The notes under the pieces: model-generated
The model's input: the letters and a program-made list of their open reading frames with translations, nothing else
Databases searched by the model: none
What the model was told of the DNA's origin: nothing
Part shown: piece by piece, positions 44,422-52,986 of the stretch
How the letters are laid out: each line of letters starts with the position of its first letter
Numbering within the stretch: the stretch's first letter is position 1
Program-made: the position numbers and the translations under genes
NCBI RefSeq assembly: GCF_004006315.1
Contig: NZ_CP026530.1
Span: 253,618-317,617 of the forward strand
Length of the DNA: 64,000 nt
Direction: 5' to 3'
DNA from: Nautilia sp. PV-1
GTDB taxonomy: Bacteria; Campylobacterota; Campylobacteria; Campylobacterales; Nautiliaceae

Positions 44422-44950
44422 AATCTTAAGCAACCCTATAAACGTTGTTGTTTTAGGGTGGCTTGGGATTTATCTATTTTTTGTATTCTTCATATTTTTC
44501 TACAAATTTATAGGATTGTCTTCTTGGATAAAAAAAGAAAAAGAATCATTAAATGCTTTACTAATGAGCGGAAACATTTCCGGTGTTTCATCACTTAAAA
44601 GATGTATAGATAAAACTGAAAACATAAACTCACTTACATTTGATGCATGTATACAAGCTGCAAAAAGCAGTGCTGAGAGCGGAATAACGTTTTTAGGTAT
44701 AGTTGCATCCACAGCACCGTTTATAGGTCTGTTCGGAACAGTTATAGGAATACTAACTGCGTTTTCTTCTATGCAGAGTGTGACCACTATTAATATGATT
44801 GCTCCTGCAATAGCGGATGCTTTAGTAGCAACTGCTGTAGGTATTATAGTAGCGGTGCCCGCATATTCGTTTCATCAGATACTAAGCAAAAAAGTTGAAG
44901 ATTTGATAAGTGTATTAACAATGCAAAAGGATTTTTATTTAAGCAAATGA
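44402..44950 (+). CDS. tolQ: TolQ/ExbB-family proton channel
   Basis: 182 residues, three membrane segments. The family core is FLGIVASTAPFIGLFGTVIG, then IAPAIADALVATAVGIIVAVP. Begins at GTG 44402 inside atpC. With TolR it uses the proton gradient to energise TolA. Called TolQ rather than ExbB because tolR, tolA, tolB, pal and cpoB follow at once. Overlaps tolR by 4 bases. Confidence 0.9.
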   Translation: MLPEISKILSNPINVVVLGWLGIYLFFVFFIFFYKFIGLSSWIKKEKESLNALLMSGNISGVSSLKRCIDKTENINSLTFDACIQAAKSSAESGITFLGIVASTAPFIGLFGTVIGILTAFSSMQSVTTINMIAPAIADALVATAVGIIVAVPAYSFHQILSKKVEDLISVLTMQKDFYLSK

Positions 44951-45324
44951 AAAAGCCAGAATTAAATATTACTCCTTTTGTAGATATTATGCTAGTACTG
45001 CTTGCTATACTTATGGTATCGGTGACGGTTAGCACTTATCAGGAAAAAACAGTTAATCTGCCAAAAGGCAGCGAAACAACACCTGCTGCAAAAAAACCGA
45101 CAATTACAATTACCATAAATGCAAAAGGTATAGTAAAGGTAAATAAAGAAGAAATTCCACTTAAAAATTTTTTAGAGGAATTCAATCTTAAATACGGCAA
45201 TTTCAATAAAAATTCTCTTGTTTATATAGCAGCGGACAAAAACATTAAATATAAAACTTTTATGAAAGTTTACGCTGCCGTTGTAAAAACAGGATTTACT
45301 CAAATAGGGCTGTTAACTAGATGA
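44947..45324 (+). CDS. tolR: TolR/ExbD-family protein
   Basis: 125 residues. One membrane segment with the proton-carrying Asp in ITPFVDIMLVLLAILMV, then a periplasmic domain (VYIAADKNIKYKTFMKVYAA). ATG overlap with tolQ. Confidence 0.92.
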   Translation: MKKPELNITPFVDIMLVLLAILMVSVTVSTYQEKTVNLPKGSETTPAAKKPTITITINAKGIVKVNKEEIPLKNFLEEFNLKYGNFNKNSLVYIAADKNIKYKTFMKVYAAVVKTGFTQIGLLTR

Positions 45325-46007
45325 AAATAGCTGTTTCATTTATTCTGACCGTAATAATTTACGGACTGATAGTCGTTTTTTTTCTCTTTTTTCTTTTTCC
45401 AAAACCTAAGCCGGAAAAAAAAGTTTATATACATACTGCAATAATTGCCAAAAAGGCAAAAATTAACTCCAACGCTAAAAAACAGTCAAAAAAAATAAAG
45501 AAAAAAATTGTTTCTAAAATAAAGAAAACATCTAAAAAAGTTAAAAAATCAGGCTCTAAAACTAACATGACCCACGGGGGGCAGGACATAGGATTTAATG
45601 ATATATTTAAAAATGTGGATTATAATGTTGAAACTAAAAAAATAGTTCAGAAAAAGCAGCTTGATATGAGCAGATTTAGAGGAATAGAAAGAAATCTTAA
45701 AAAAATTAAAAAAATTAGTGTTGAAGTTAATTTTGTGCAGAACAGTGGTAAAAAATTGACTAAAGACGAAATAAACGACATTATTTCACAAAAGCTTTAT
45801 TCAATATGGTATGATATTTCTACAATTCCCAGCGAATATGCTAAAATTAACATACAGTCTATGAACGGGAATGTAGAAGTTAATATATTAGACAGCAATC
45901 TGCCTGTTTCAAAACAGACAATGCTTATAAATGAAATAAAAAAAGTAAAATTTGATAAAAGTTTTAATATAACGGTATTATTCCAGTCAAAGGTAAGCAA
46001 TGATTAA
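45321..46007 (+). CDS. TolA-like periplasm-spanning protein
   Basis: 228 residues. N-terminal membrane segment (SFILTVIIYGLIVVFFLFFLF), a very lysine-rich linker (KKQSKKIKKKIVSKIKK), and a C-terminal domain like TolA/TonB (VEVNFVQNSGKKLTKDE through KVKFDKSFNITVLF). TolA/TonB C-terminal domains are poorly conserved, so the name rests on layout and place between tolR and tolB. Confidence 0.8.
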   Translation: MKIAVSFILTVIIYGLIVVFFLFFLFPKPKPEKKVYIHTAIIAKKAKINSNAKKQSKKIKKKIVSKIKKTSKKVKKSGSKTNMTHGGQDIGFNDIFKNVDYNVETKKIVQKKQLDMSRFRGIERNLKKIKKISVEVNFVQNSGKKLTKDEINDIISQKLYSIWYDISTIPSEYAKINIQSMNGNVEVNILDSNLPVSKQTMLINEIKKVKFDKSFNITVLFQSKVSND

Positions 46008-47160
46008 AAAAATTATACTAAGTATTTTGTTGACAATTAGTGTTTTTGCGAACGAATTAGTAATAACAAAGTATTTTAACGAAAAACCGAAAATAGAAAT
46101 TACATATACGGGCGATAAAAACGTTTTAAAAATTTTAAAAATGGATTTAACGGTTCTTGATCATTTTAATTATGTGATCAATCAAGACAATAACGCTACA
46201 TACAGATTTGATTTCACTTATCAAAACAAGACGTTAAAAGTAAAATATTATGAAAAAAATGTTCTTAAAGTAGAAAAAATATATAAATCAAACAGTTACG
46301 CCTATTTTCCGTTTTTAGTTCATAAAGCTGTTTATGATATTAATGAATATTTTGGACTGCCTCACGCTAAGTTTTTAATCAGAAAAGTTATTTATTCTAT
46401 GCTTGTGGCACCTAAACAGGCAAATATTTATCTTGCGGATTATACTCTTTCATATAAAAAGAGAATAATCAGCGGAGGGCTTAATATTTTCCCTAAATGG
46501 GCCGACGAAAAACAAAATATAATTTATTATACAAAACTCGGTAGACTTCCGACTTTATACAGACTTAATTTAAGAACGGGAAAAAGAGAAAAAATACTGA
46601 CTTCCCAGGGAATGCTCATTGTTTCTGATGTAAAGGGAGATAAGCTGCTGCTGACTCTTGCGCCTGAAGGGCAGCCTGATGTATATGAATATGATATCGC
46701 CACAAAAAAACTTACGAAGCTAACTAATTATAACGGAATAGACGTAAACGGAAAGTTTTGGGGCAAAGATAAAATAGTATTTGTTTCCGACAGATACGGA
46801 ATGCCTATGGTGTTTAGCAAAAACCTTGATAACGGAATAGTACAAAGGGTGCTTTATCACGGTAAAAACCAGGTAGGTGTAGATGCATATAAAAATTATC
46901 TTGTAATAAGTACAAGAGAAACCAGCAATGCGTTTTCAAAAAATACGTTTAACCTGTTTTTGATTAATAAACAGGATGATTCTTTAAAAAGACTTACTTT
47001 TAAAGGACAAAACAGTTTTCCTAATTTTTCTGTAGATGGAAATTCTATAATGTTTATAAAAAGAGAAAATTTTTATTCAAAAATTGGTATAATACGATTA
47101 AATGAAAACAAAGTTTTTTATTATCCACTGCCAAAAATATTACAATCGTTTGATTGGTAA
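46000..47160 (+). CDS. tolB: Tol-Pal system protein TolB
   Basis: 386 residues. Signal peptide (KKIILSILLTISVFA), an N-terminal alpha/beta domain and a beta-propeller of WD-like blades (YDIATKKLTKLTNYNGIDVN, KDKIVFVSDRYGMPMVF, SFPNFSVDGNSIMF). Periplasmic partner of Pal and TolA. ATG overlaps tolA by 8 bases. Confidence 0.92.
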   Translation: MIKKIILSILLTISVFANELVITKYFNEKPKIEITYTGDKNVLKILKMDLTVLDHFNYVINQDNNATYRFDFTYQNKTLKVKYYEKNVLKVEKIYKSNSYAYFPFLVHKAVYDINEYFGLPHAKFLIRKVIYSMLVAPKQANIYLADYTLSYKKRIISGGLNIFPKWADEKQNIIYYTKLGRLPTLYRLNLRTGKREKILTSQGMLIVSDVKGDKLLLTLAPEGQPDVYEYDIATKKLTKLTNYNGIDVNGKFWGKDKIVFVSDRYGMPMVFSKNLDNGIVQRVLYHGKNQVGVDAYKNYLVISTRETSNAFSKNTFNLFLINKQDDSLKRLTFKGQNSFPNFSVDGNSIMFIKRENFYSKIGIIRLNENKVFYYPLPKILQSFDW

Positions 47161-47175
47161 AATAAAGGAGAAGAA

Positions 47176-47769
47176 ATGAAGAAAAAATTACTAATCGCAA
47201 CAGGAGTAGCAGCGTTACTCATGATCACAGGATGTTCAAAGCAGCCGAATCTTGAAAATGCAACTCAAACTGAACAGACTGCGCAAACAGCTAACACTCA
47301 GAATGCAAACCAAAACAGTGCAACTGCAACCGGCAATGAAACTGTAAATACTCAAAATGCAAACGTTGAAGAACAGACTATAGGCGAAGGTACTAAAATA
47401 ACAGTAACAGCAAATCAAAAATTTGCTAAAAAACTTGCTAATATTGTTGTTTATTTTGACTTTGACAAATACAATATCAGACCTGACCAATGGCCGAAAG
47501 TTGAAGAACTTGCAAAACTTATTAAAAGCAATCCTGCAAATTACACTGTAAGAATTGAAGGTAACTGTGACGAGTGGGGTACAGAAGAATACAACTATGC
47601 TTTAGGTTTAAAAAGAGCCAACTCTGTTAAAAACGCTTTAATCAAATTAGGTGTAGACCCTAAAAAACTTACAATTATCAGTTATGGGGAATTAAATCCT
47701 GTATGTACCGCACATGCTAAATGGTGCTGGAGAAAAAACAGAAGAGATAATTTTACATATCTTCCATAA
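47176..47769 (+). CDS. pal: Peptidoglycan-associated lipoprotein Pal
   Basis: 197 residues. Lipoprotein signal with lipobox ending in MITGC, a Gln/Asn/Thr-rich linker, then an OmpA-like domain: VYFDFDKYNIRPD, VRIEGNCDEWGTEEYNYALG and LKRANSVKNALIKLGV. Extra cysteine pairs near the end (CTAHAKWCW). Outer-membrane anchor to peptidoglycan, bound by TolB. Same protein is Omp18 in Campylobacter. Confidence 0.96.
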   Translation: MKKKLLIATGVAALLMITGCSKQPNLENATQTEQTAQTANTQNANQNSATATGNETVNTQNANVEEQTIGEGTKITVTANQKFAKKLANIVVYFDFDKYNIRPDQWPKVEELAKLIKSNPANYTVRIEGNCDEWGTEEYNYALGLKRANSVKNALIKLGVDPKKLTIISYGELNPVCTAHAKWCWRKNRRDNFTYLP

Positions 47770-47776
47770 ATAGTGT

Positions 47777-47800
47777 ACAATTCCTTAAAAAAGGAATTGT
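47777..47800 (+). promoter_or_regulatory. Hairpin occluding the cpoB ribosome binding site
   Basis: ACAATTCCTT (47777-47786), loop AAAA, AAGGAATTGT (47791-47800): a perfect 10-bp stem. The right arm contains the AAGGA ribosome binding site and ends at the base before the cpoB ATG (47801). Confidence 0.65.
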
Positions 47801-48694
47801 ATGAAAAAACTTTTTTTTCTTATCCCGGTATTGTTATTAGCCGATGTCAATCCATTTGGCGCAGGTAATTTAAACTCTCCAAATCCTTACGGGCTTACAC
47901 CTCAGGAAAAAGCAATACTTCAAAATAAAAAGAACATTCAAAAAAACAGCAAATTAATCAGCAGTTTAAAAACTGAACTTGAAAATTTTAAATCTAAGCT
48001 TGCACAGAAATTTGTGGAATACGATCAGACTATTTCAGATTTGAGCAATAAACTTTCATCTTTTAATACCATACTAAGTGAAATAGATGCAGCTAAACTT
48101 TCTATAGAAAATATTAAAAAAGAATTGAACGATACCAATTTAACAGATATGAAAAATAAAATTTCAGATTTAGAACAGAGAGTTTCTAATCTGGAAGAGC
48201 AGAATAAAGCTATAAAAAAAACGATTGAAGAAATTACAAAAATACAAAATGAAAATTTTCAAAATTTAAGCAATTCCATACAGGTTATTCTAGACCAGCT
48301 GAAAAAATTAAATCAGCAGACTAAACAGCTGAATCCTAAAGAAGCTTTCGAAAAAGCAAAAAAACTTTACTTTAAAGGTGAACTGAATAAAGCAAAAGAT
48401 CTGTTTTTATATTCTCTTCAAAAAAGACATCTGCCTGCCACTTCGTCTTATTATTTAGGTGAAATAGCCTATAAACAGGGACATTATAAAGAAGCTTTGG
48501 CATATTATAAAAAAAGCATTTCACTTTATCCGAAGAAAACATCATTTACTGACAGACTGTTATATCATACGGGAATATCATTCTTAAAACTTAAACAGAC
48601 CAAAAACGCCAAACTTACATTTAAAAAGCTTGTTTTGGATTTTCCTAAATCAAAATATGCGGCTTTAGCCAAAAAAGAGTTGGAAAAATTATAA
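47801..48694 (+). CDS. cpoB: Cell division coordinator CpoB/YbgF-like TPR protein
   Basis: 297 residues. Signal peptide (KKLFFLIPVLLLA), a long coiled coil (about 40-175, e.g. LKTELENFKSKLAQKF), then TPR repeats (AFEKAKKLYFKGELNKAKD, YYLGEIAYKQGHYKEALAYY). This is the CpoB layout, which couples Tol function with septal peptidoglycan synthesis. Preceded by a hairpin that covers its ribosome binding site. Confidence 0.9.
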   Translation: MKKLFFLIPVLLLADVNPFGAGNLNSPNPYGLTPQEKAILQNKKNIQKNSKLISSLKTELENFKSKLAQKFVEYDQTISDLSNKLSSFNTILSEIDAAKLSIENIKKELNDTNLTDMKNKISDLEQRVSNLEEQNKAIKKTIEEITKIQNENFQNLSNSIQVILDQLKKLNQQTKQLNPKEAFEKAKKLYFKGELNKAKDLFLYSLQKRHLPATSSYYLGEIAYKQGHYKEALAYYKKSISLYPKKTSFTDRLLYHTGISFLKLKQTKNAKLTFKKLVLDFPKSKYAALAKKELEKL

Positions 48695-48731
48695 GATTAT
48701 GTTATACTGCGTAAAATTTTAAAGGATTACA

Positions 48732-49217
48732 ATGGCAAAAGTATACGGAATTGAATATACGGTTAAGAACTCAAAAGGTGAAGTAGTTGACTCTAATAAA
48801 GGACAGGCTCCTCTTGAATTTATAGCTGGACAAAATCAAATTATCCCGGGACTTGAAAAAGAAGTTGAAGGTATGGAAGTAGGAGAAGAAAAAACTGTAA
48901 CTGTAAAAGCAGACGAAGCTTACGGTCAGAGAAATGAAGAGTGGGTTGAGACTCTTCCTAAAGAACAGTTCGAAGGGATTGATTTACAAAAAGGAATGAC
49001 TCTTTACGGACAATCTCCTGACGGACAGACTATTGCAGTAACTGTTGTAGATTTTGACGATAAAAACGTAACTATCGATTATAATCATCCTCTAGCAGGT
49101 GAAGATTTAACATTTGATGTTAAAGTTGTCAGCAAAAGAGATGCAACATTAGAAGAGCTTGCAGGCGGAGAGCAAGGTCAGGGATGCGGATGCGGTACAG
49201 GATGCGGATGCCACTAA
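48732..49217 (+). CDS. slyD: FKBP-type peptidyl-prolyl isomerase SlyD
   Basis: 161 residues. FKBP domain (YTVKNSKGEVVDSN, PLEFIAGQNQIIPGLEKEVEG) interrupted by the IF chaperone domain, closed by the YNHPLAGEDLTFDVKVV segment. The tail GQGCGCGTGCGCH has five Cys and a His and should bind nickel, as in E. coli SlyD, where it helps hydrogenase maturation. Own -10 upstream (TTATACT). Confidence 0.95.
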   Translation: MAKVYGIEYTVKNSKGEVVDSNKGQAPLEFIAGQNQIIPGLEKEVEGMEVGEEKTVTVKADEAYGQRNEEWVETLPKEQFEGIDLQKGMTLYGQSPDGQTIAVTVVDFDDKNVTIDYNHPLAGEDLTFDVKVVSKRDATLEELAGGEQGQGCGCGTGCGCH

Positions 49218-49249
49218 TCCCTCTCTTTTTTCTTTTTTTGTTTTATATT

Positions 49250-49262
49250 GGTGTCTGGCGCT
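49250..49262 (-). repeat. GTGCCAGACAC element, copy 4 (reverse)
   Basis: On the minus strand AGCGCCAGACACC followed by AATATAA, matching copy 3 (CAGACACC, TAATATAA). Lies between slyD and fabD. Confidence 0.5.
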
Positions 49263-49383
49263 AAGTATCTTATTCTTCCATTATCTTAATTTTTATAATC
49301 TGTTTATTTAGTTTGATATCGGCACTTAATTATGATTTTATGTTTATATATTTTAAAATTAAAACCATTTCTATCCTATATGA

Positions 49384-49389
49384 TATAAT
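49384..49389 (+). promoter_or_regulatory. -10 box of fabD
   Basis: TATAAT in ATATGATATAATTTTAG, 20 bases before the ATG at 49410. Confidence 0.5.
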
Positions 49390-49409
49390 TTTAGTAAAAA
49401 AGGGTGATA

Positions 49410-50324
49410 ATGAAAATAGGTTTATTGTTTCCGGGACAGGGAAGCCAGTTTGTCGGAATGGGTAAAGATTTTTATGAAAATTCGGCAGTTGCAAAAGAGA
49501 TGTTTGAACTTGCAAGCGATTCGGTAAAAATTGATTTTAAAAAACTCATGTTTGAAGAAAACGAAGATTTAAATAAAACCGAATATACTCAGCCTGCAAT
49601 TTTATTGTATTCAGCAATAGCATACGAATTGTTTAAAAACAGCGCAGATTTTGAGTATGCGTTTTCTTTAGGGCACTCTTTAGGGGAATTTAGCGCGCTT
49701 TATTCTGCCGGTGCGATTGATTTAGCAGATGCTGTAAAGCTTGTACATGAAAGAGGCAAACTTATGAACGCGGCTTTCAGGGATAAAGTCGGTTCTATGA
49801 TGGTTGTATTGGGTCTGGATGACGAAACAATAGAAAATATATGTAAAGAATCCAATCTTCAAGTCTGGCCTGCAAATTACAACAGTGACGGTCAGCTAGT
49901 ATTAGCCGGAATCAGAGAAGATTTGGAAAAACTTGAACCTGTACTAAAAGAAAAAGGCGCAAAAAGAGCAATGCTTTTAAATATGAGCGTGGCGAGTCAC
50001 TGTCCTTTACTTGAGAGTGCGAGTGCTCCTTTAAAAGAGCTTTTGGCGGAAGCGCTGAAAGATGAATTTAAAGACGTAGTAAGCAATGTAACGGCTAAAG
50101 CGTATAATACAAAAGCTGAAGCTCTTGAAGTACTTCCTGTACAGCTTACAAAACCGGTATTGTATAAACAGTCAATTAAAAATTATGAAAATGACGCCGA
50201 CGTGTTTGTAGAATTCGGAGGTAAAGTGTTAATGGGTATAAACAGAAAAATCACAAAGAAAAAGACTCTTCCGATAACTGACATGGCGAGTTTGGAAAAA
50301 GTAATTGGTTCATTAAGTAATTAA
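49410..50324 (+). CDS. fabD: Malonyl-CoA:ACP transacylase
   Basis: 304 residues from ATG 49410 (after AAAAAGGGTGATA); a GTG 6 bases earlier falls inside the ribosome binding site. FPGQGSQFVGMG at the start, nucleophile Ser90 in GHSLGEFSAL, VASHCPLLE with the catalytic His. Loads malonate on ACP; separated from the fabG-acpP-fabF group by 37 kb. Confidence 0.95.
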   Translation: MKIGLLFPGQGSQFVGMGKDFYENSAVAKEMFELASDSVKIDFKKLMFEENEDLNKTEYTQPAILLYSAIAYELFKNSADFEYAFSLGHSLGEFSALYSAGAIDLADAVKLVHERGKLMNAAFRDKVGSMMVVLGLDDETIENICKESNLQVWPANYNSDGQLVLAGIREDLEKLEPVLKEKGAKRAMLLNMSVASHCPLLESASAPLKELLAEALKDEFKDVVSNVTAKAYNTKAEALEVLPVQLTKPVLYKQSIKNYENDADVFVEFGGKVLMGINRKITKKKTLPITDMASLEKVIGSLSN

Positions 50325-50345
50325 ATTAACACTCAGGGAAAAAAT

Positions 50346-51086
50346 ATGAAAATAGCTCTTGCACAGATAGCTCCAAAGCTGTCTCCGAAAAATCTGGAAA
50401 AACATCTGGAGTATATCTCCGGAACAGATGCCGATCTTGTCGTTTTTCCGGAACTTTCAATGAACGGATATAAAATAAAAGACGCTTTATTGGAAGATTC
50501 TTTCAGTTTGGAATATTTTAAAAATTTAAAGTTTGATAAAGATGTGGTTTTAGGCGCGGCTATAAAAAAAGACGGAAAAATATTCAACAGCGCTTTATAT
50601 TTAGGCAAAAATTTACATATTCACAATAAAGTGCATCTTCCTACTTACGGAGTTTTTGAAGAAGGGAGATTCTTTTTTTCCGGGGAAAGTTTTAGCGTAT
50701 TTGACTCTAAAGCCGGTAAAACTGCTATGTTTGTTTGTGAAGATGTATTTAGCGGAGACGCTATGGATTTCGTATCGGAACACAAGCCTGATTTGATTAT
50801 CGTAATAGCCGCTTCTCCCGCAAGAGAATTTAGTGAGGGTAAGCTGTTGATAGAAGAGCAGTGGGACGCTCTTTTAAAGTCAATGGCTATACTAAGCGGC
50901 GCTTATGTTGTTTTTTGCAACAGGGTAGGTTTTGAAGACGGTTTGGGATTCTGGGGAGGAAGCAGGATTGTCAATCCTAAAGGAGAGGTTGAAATAAAAG
51001 CTGATTATTTTGAAGAACAGATAATAGAATGTGAGCTTAACCATAGCCTGACAGTTACGCAAAAATATTTTTTAAGGAAAAGCTGA
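50346..51086 (+). CDS. Carbon-nitrogen hydrolase (nitrilase superfamily)
   Basis: 246 residues. The Glu-Lys-Cys triad is visible: FPELSMNGY (Glu), NKVHLPTYGVFEE (Lys) and MFVCEDVF (Cys). Likely an amidase; substrate unknown. Some relatives are the glutaminase part of NAD synthetase or act on omega-amides. It overlaps the mtn start by one base, so it is co-transcribed with fabD and mtn. In the Campylobacter block I recall fabD adjoining mtn, so this gene looks like an insertion there. Confidence 0.88.
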   Translation: MKIALAQIAPKLSPKNLEKHLEYISGTDADLVVFPELSMNGYKIKDALLEDSFSLEYFKNLKFDKDVVLGAAIKKDGKIFNSALYLGKNLHIHNKVHLPTYGVFEEGRFFFSGESFSVFDSKAGKTAMFVCEDVFSGDAMDFVSEHKPDLIIVIAASPAREFSEGKLLIEEQWDALLKSMAILSGAYVVFCNRVGFEDGLGFWGGSRIVNPKGEVEIKADYFEEQIIECELNHSLTVTQKYFLRKS

Positions 51087-51772
51087 TGATTGGAATAATG
51101 TGCGCAATGGTTGAGGAGCTTGAGCCTATTTTGGAGTATATGCATATTAAAGAAAAAAAAGAGCACGCAAACAATACTTATTATATTGCGGAATTTAACG
51201 GTAAAAATATTGTATTGGCATACAGTAAAATAGGTAAAGTGAACGCTTCGATTACGGCAACTGTGATGATAGAAAAATTCGGAGTAGACGTTTTGCTTTT
51301 CAGCGGCGTCGCCGGAGGTATAGACGAGGATTTGAAAATAGGAGATCTTATAACCGCAACGCATGTGTGTCAGCATGACGTTGATCTTACGGTATTCGGA
51401 TATAAGCACGGATTTATACCTGAGAGTGAAATATATTTTGACTGTAATGCAAACCTGATAAATCTTGCTAAAAAAGTTGCGGATGAGATGGGTATAAAAC
51501 TCAAAACGGGAATTATCGCAAGCGGCGATCAGTTTATCCATTCAAAAGAAAAAAAAGAGTGGATAAAAGAAGTATTCGGGGCAAGTGCAATTGAAATGGA
51601 AGGCGGTGCCGTAGGGTGTGTATGCTGGAACGAACAGGTGCCGTTTTTTATGCTAAGAGCCATCAGCGATACCGCTGAAGAAGGTGCGGGTGTGGATTTT
51701 GATGAATTTTTGGAAGAATCGAGCAAAGTCAGTGCAAAATTTTTAGTAAATATGTTAAAGGAAATTAAATGA
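51086..51772 (+). CDS. mtnN: MTA/SAH (aminodeoxyfutalosine) nucleosidase
   Basis: 228 residues. IGIMCAMVEELEPIL, SGVAGGIDEDLKIGDLI, GDQFIHS, IEMEGGAVGCVC and RAISDTA with the catalytic Asp. Cleaves methylthioadenosine and S-adenosylhomocysteine. In Campylobacter and Helicobacter the same enzyme also cleaves 6-amino-6-deoxyfutalosine in menaquinone synthesis, so that role is likely here. Confidence 0.94.
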   Translation: MIGIMCAMVEELEPILEYMHIKEKKEHANNTYYIAEFNGKNIVLAYSKIGKVNASITATVMIEKFGVDVLLFSGVAGGIDEDLKIGDLITATHVCQHDVDLTVFGYKHGFIPESEIYFDCNANLINLAKKVADEMGIKLKTGIIASGDQFIHSKEKKEWIKEVFGASAIEMEGGAVGCVCWNEQVPFFMLRAISDTAEEGAGVDFDEFLEESSKVSAKFLVNMLKEIK

Positions 51773-52965
51773 ATAAAAATAAATTAATAGTAATGTTCAT
51801 AACGTTTGCCGTATTGATAGCGGCGACTCCGTTTATATTCGGCAAACTTATGAATTCAAGATACAACCAGATGCTTAATGATTTAAGATCGAAGGGCATA
51901 AGCATTAATGTGGTAAAAGACAAAAGTACTTATCTTCAAACAGACAAAGTTCTAGAAGTAAGCATACCTTCAAAACTTTTAAACGACAACGGAGTAATAA
52001 AAGAGATAAAACTGCATATCGAAACAAAATTCAAAAACCTGCCGGTAACGAATGTACTGTTTTTTGGAAAACTGGATCAGGTCGTTTTAAGCGACCAGTA
52101 TAAAAATCTTGAAAGCAAAATAAACCCTTTCTTGCAAAAATATATTAAATTTGTCGTCACAACGCCTAATTTCAGGGATTATGCATATAAATTCGACGAT
52201 ATCGTCATAAAAGACAAAGCGGATATAGGTATCAAAAATATAAAAGGAACGTTTAAAAACGGAAAACTGATTAAAAACAGTCTGAATATAAAAGAAATAT
52301 ATATAAAAGACAAAAAAGGATATTTTGAAATTAAAAATTTCAAAAACCATTTCGAAGGCAATGAAAAAAGCACTTATTCAAAAACGAATTTTGATGTCGA
52401 TGTGAATATAAACAGATTTAAACTTCAGGTTCAGAACGTTTATTCAACAACCAAAACGCTGCTTTCAAAAGAAGTTACCTTACATTCTTCATTAGGATTT
52501 GACAGTCTGGATGTTCCGAATATGGCAAATGCCCAGAATTTTGATGTAAAAGCCCAGATTAACGGTATTGAAACAAAAATTCTTGAGCAGCTGGCAAAAG
52601 CTCCTAAAGACGAACAGGAACAATATCTGGATAAAATTTTTGAAAAAGGTTTCAATATAAATGTTAACAGCAGACTAAAAGACGCAAAAGTTATGCAAAG
52701 AGACTTGGGCGGATACAATTTAGGGCTTAATATTAAATTTTTACCAACTAAAAACTTTAGAGCGAAAGTTAACAGTAAAAATATTGATTTTGTAGATATA
52801 AAACTTGATTTGACTACAACTCCTCAAATAGCGAATCTGATTATGAATATGGTTCCAAGAAGCGCATTTTTATTTGCTTTGGCTAAGAAAAAGAACGGAA
52901 AGGTTGTGTTAAATCTTGAATATAAAAAAGGACAGCTTTACAGTGACGGACAGCTTATAAAATAA
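51769..52965 (+). CDS. DUF945/YdgA-like membrane-anchored protein
   Basis: 398 residues. One N-terminal membrane anchor (LIVMFITFAVLIAATPFIFG), then a long beta-rich periplasmic region with repeated amphipathic strands and late FLFALAKKKNGKVVLNLEYKKGQLYSDG, like the end of YdgA/DUF945 proteins. Function unknown. Overlaps mtnN by 4 bases. Confidence 0.7.
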   Translation: MNKNKLIVMFITFAVLIAATPFIFGKLMNSRYNQMLNDLRSKGISINVVKDKSTYLQTDKVLEVSIPSKLLNDNGVIKEIKLHIETKFKNLPVTNVLFFGKLDQVVLSDQYKNLESKINPFLQKYIKFVVTTPNFRDYAYKFDDIVIKDKADIGIKNIKGTFKNGKLIKNSLNIKEIYIKDKKGYFEIKNFKNHFEGNEKSTYSKTNFDVDVNINRFKLQVQNVYSTTKTLLSKEVTLHSSLGFDSLDVPNMANAQNFDVKAQINGIETKILEQLAKAPKDEQEQYLDKIFEKGFNINVNSRLKDAKVMQRDLGGYNLGLNIKFLPTKNFRAKVNSKNIDFVDIKLDLTTTPQIANLIMNMVPRSAFLFALAKKKNGKVVLNLEYKKGQLYSDGQLIK

Positions 52966-52986
52966 ATTAAAAAGATTAAAGAGTAA

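Noticed and set aside
51005-51541. 178-codon minus-strand frame across the amidohydrolase and mtnN
   Set aside because: Overlaps two well-supported genes and is rich in Cys, Tyr and His typical of antisense translation.
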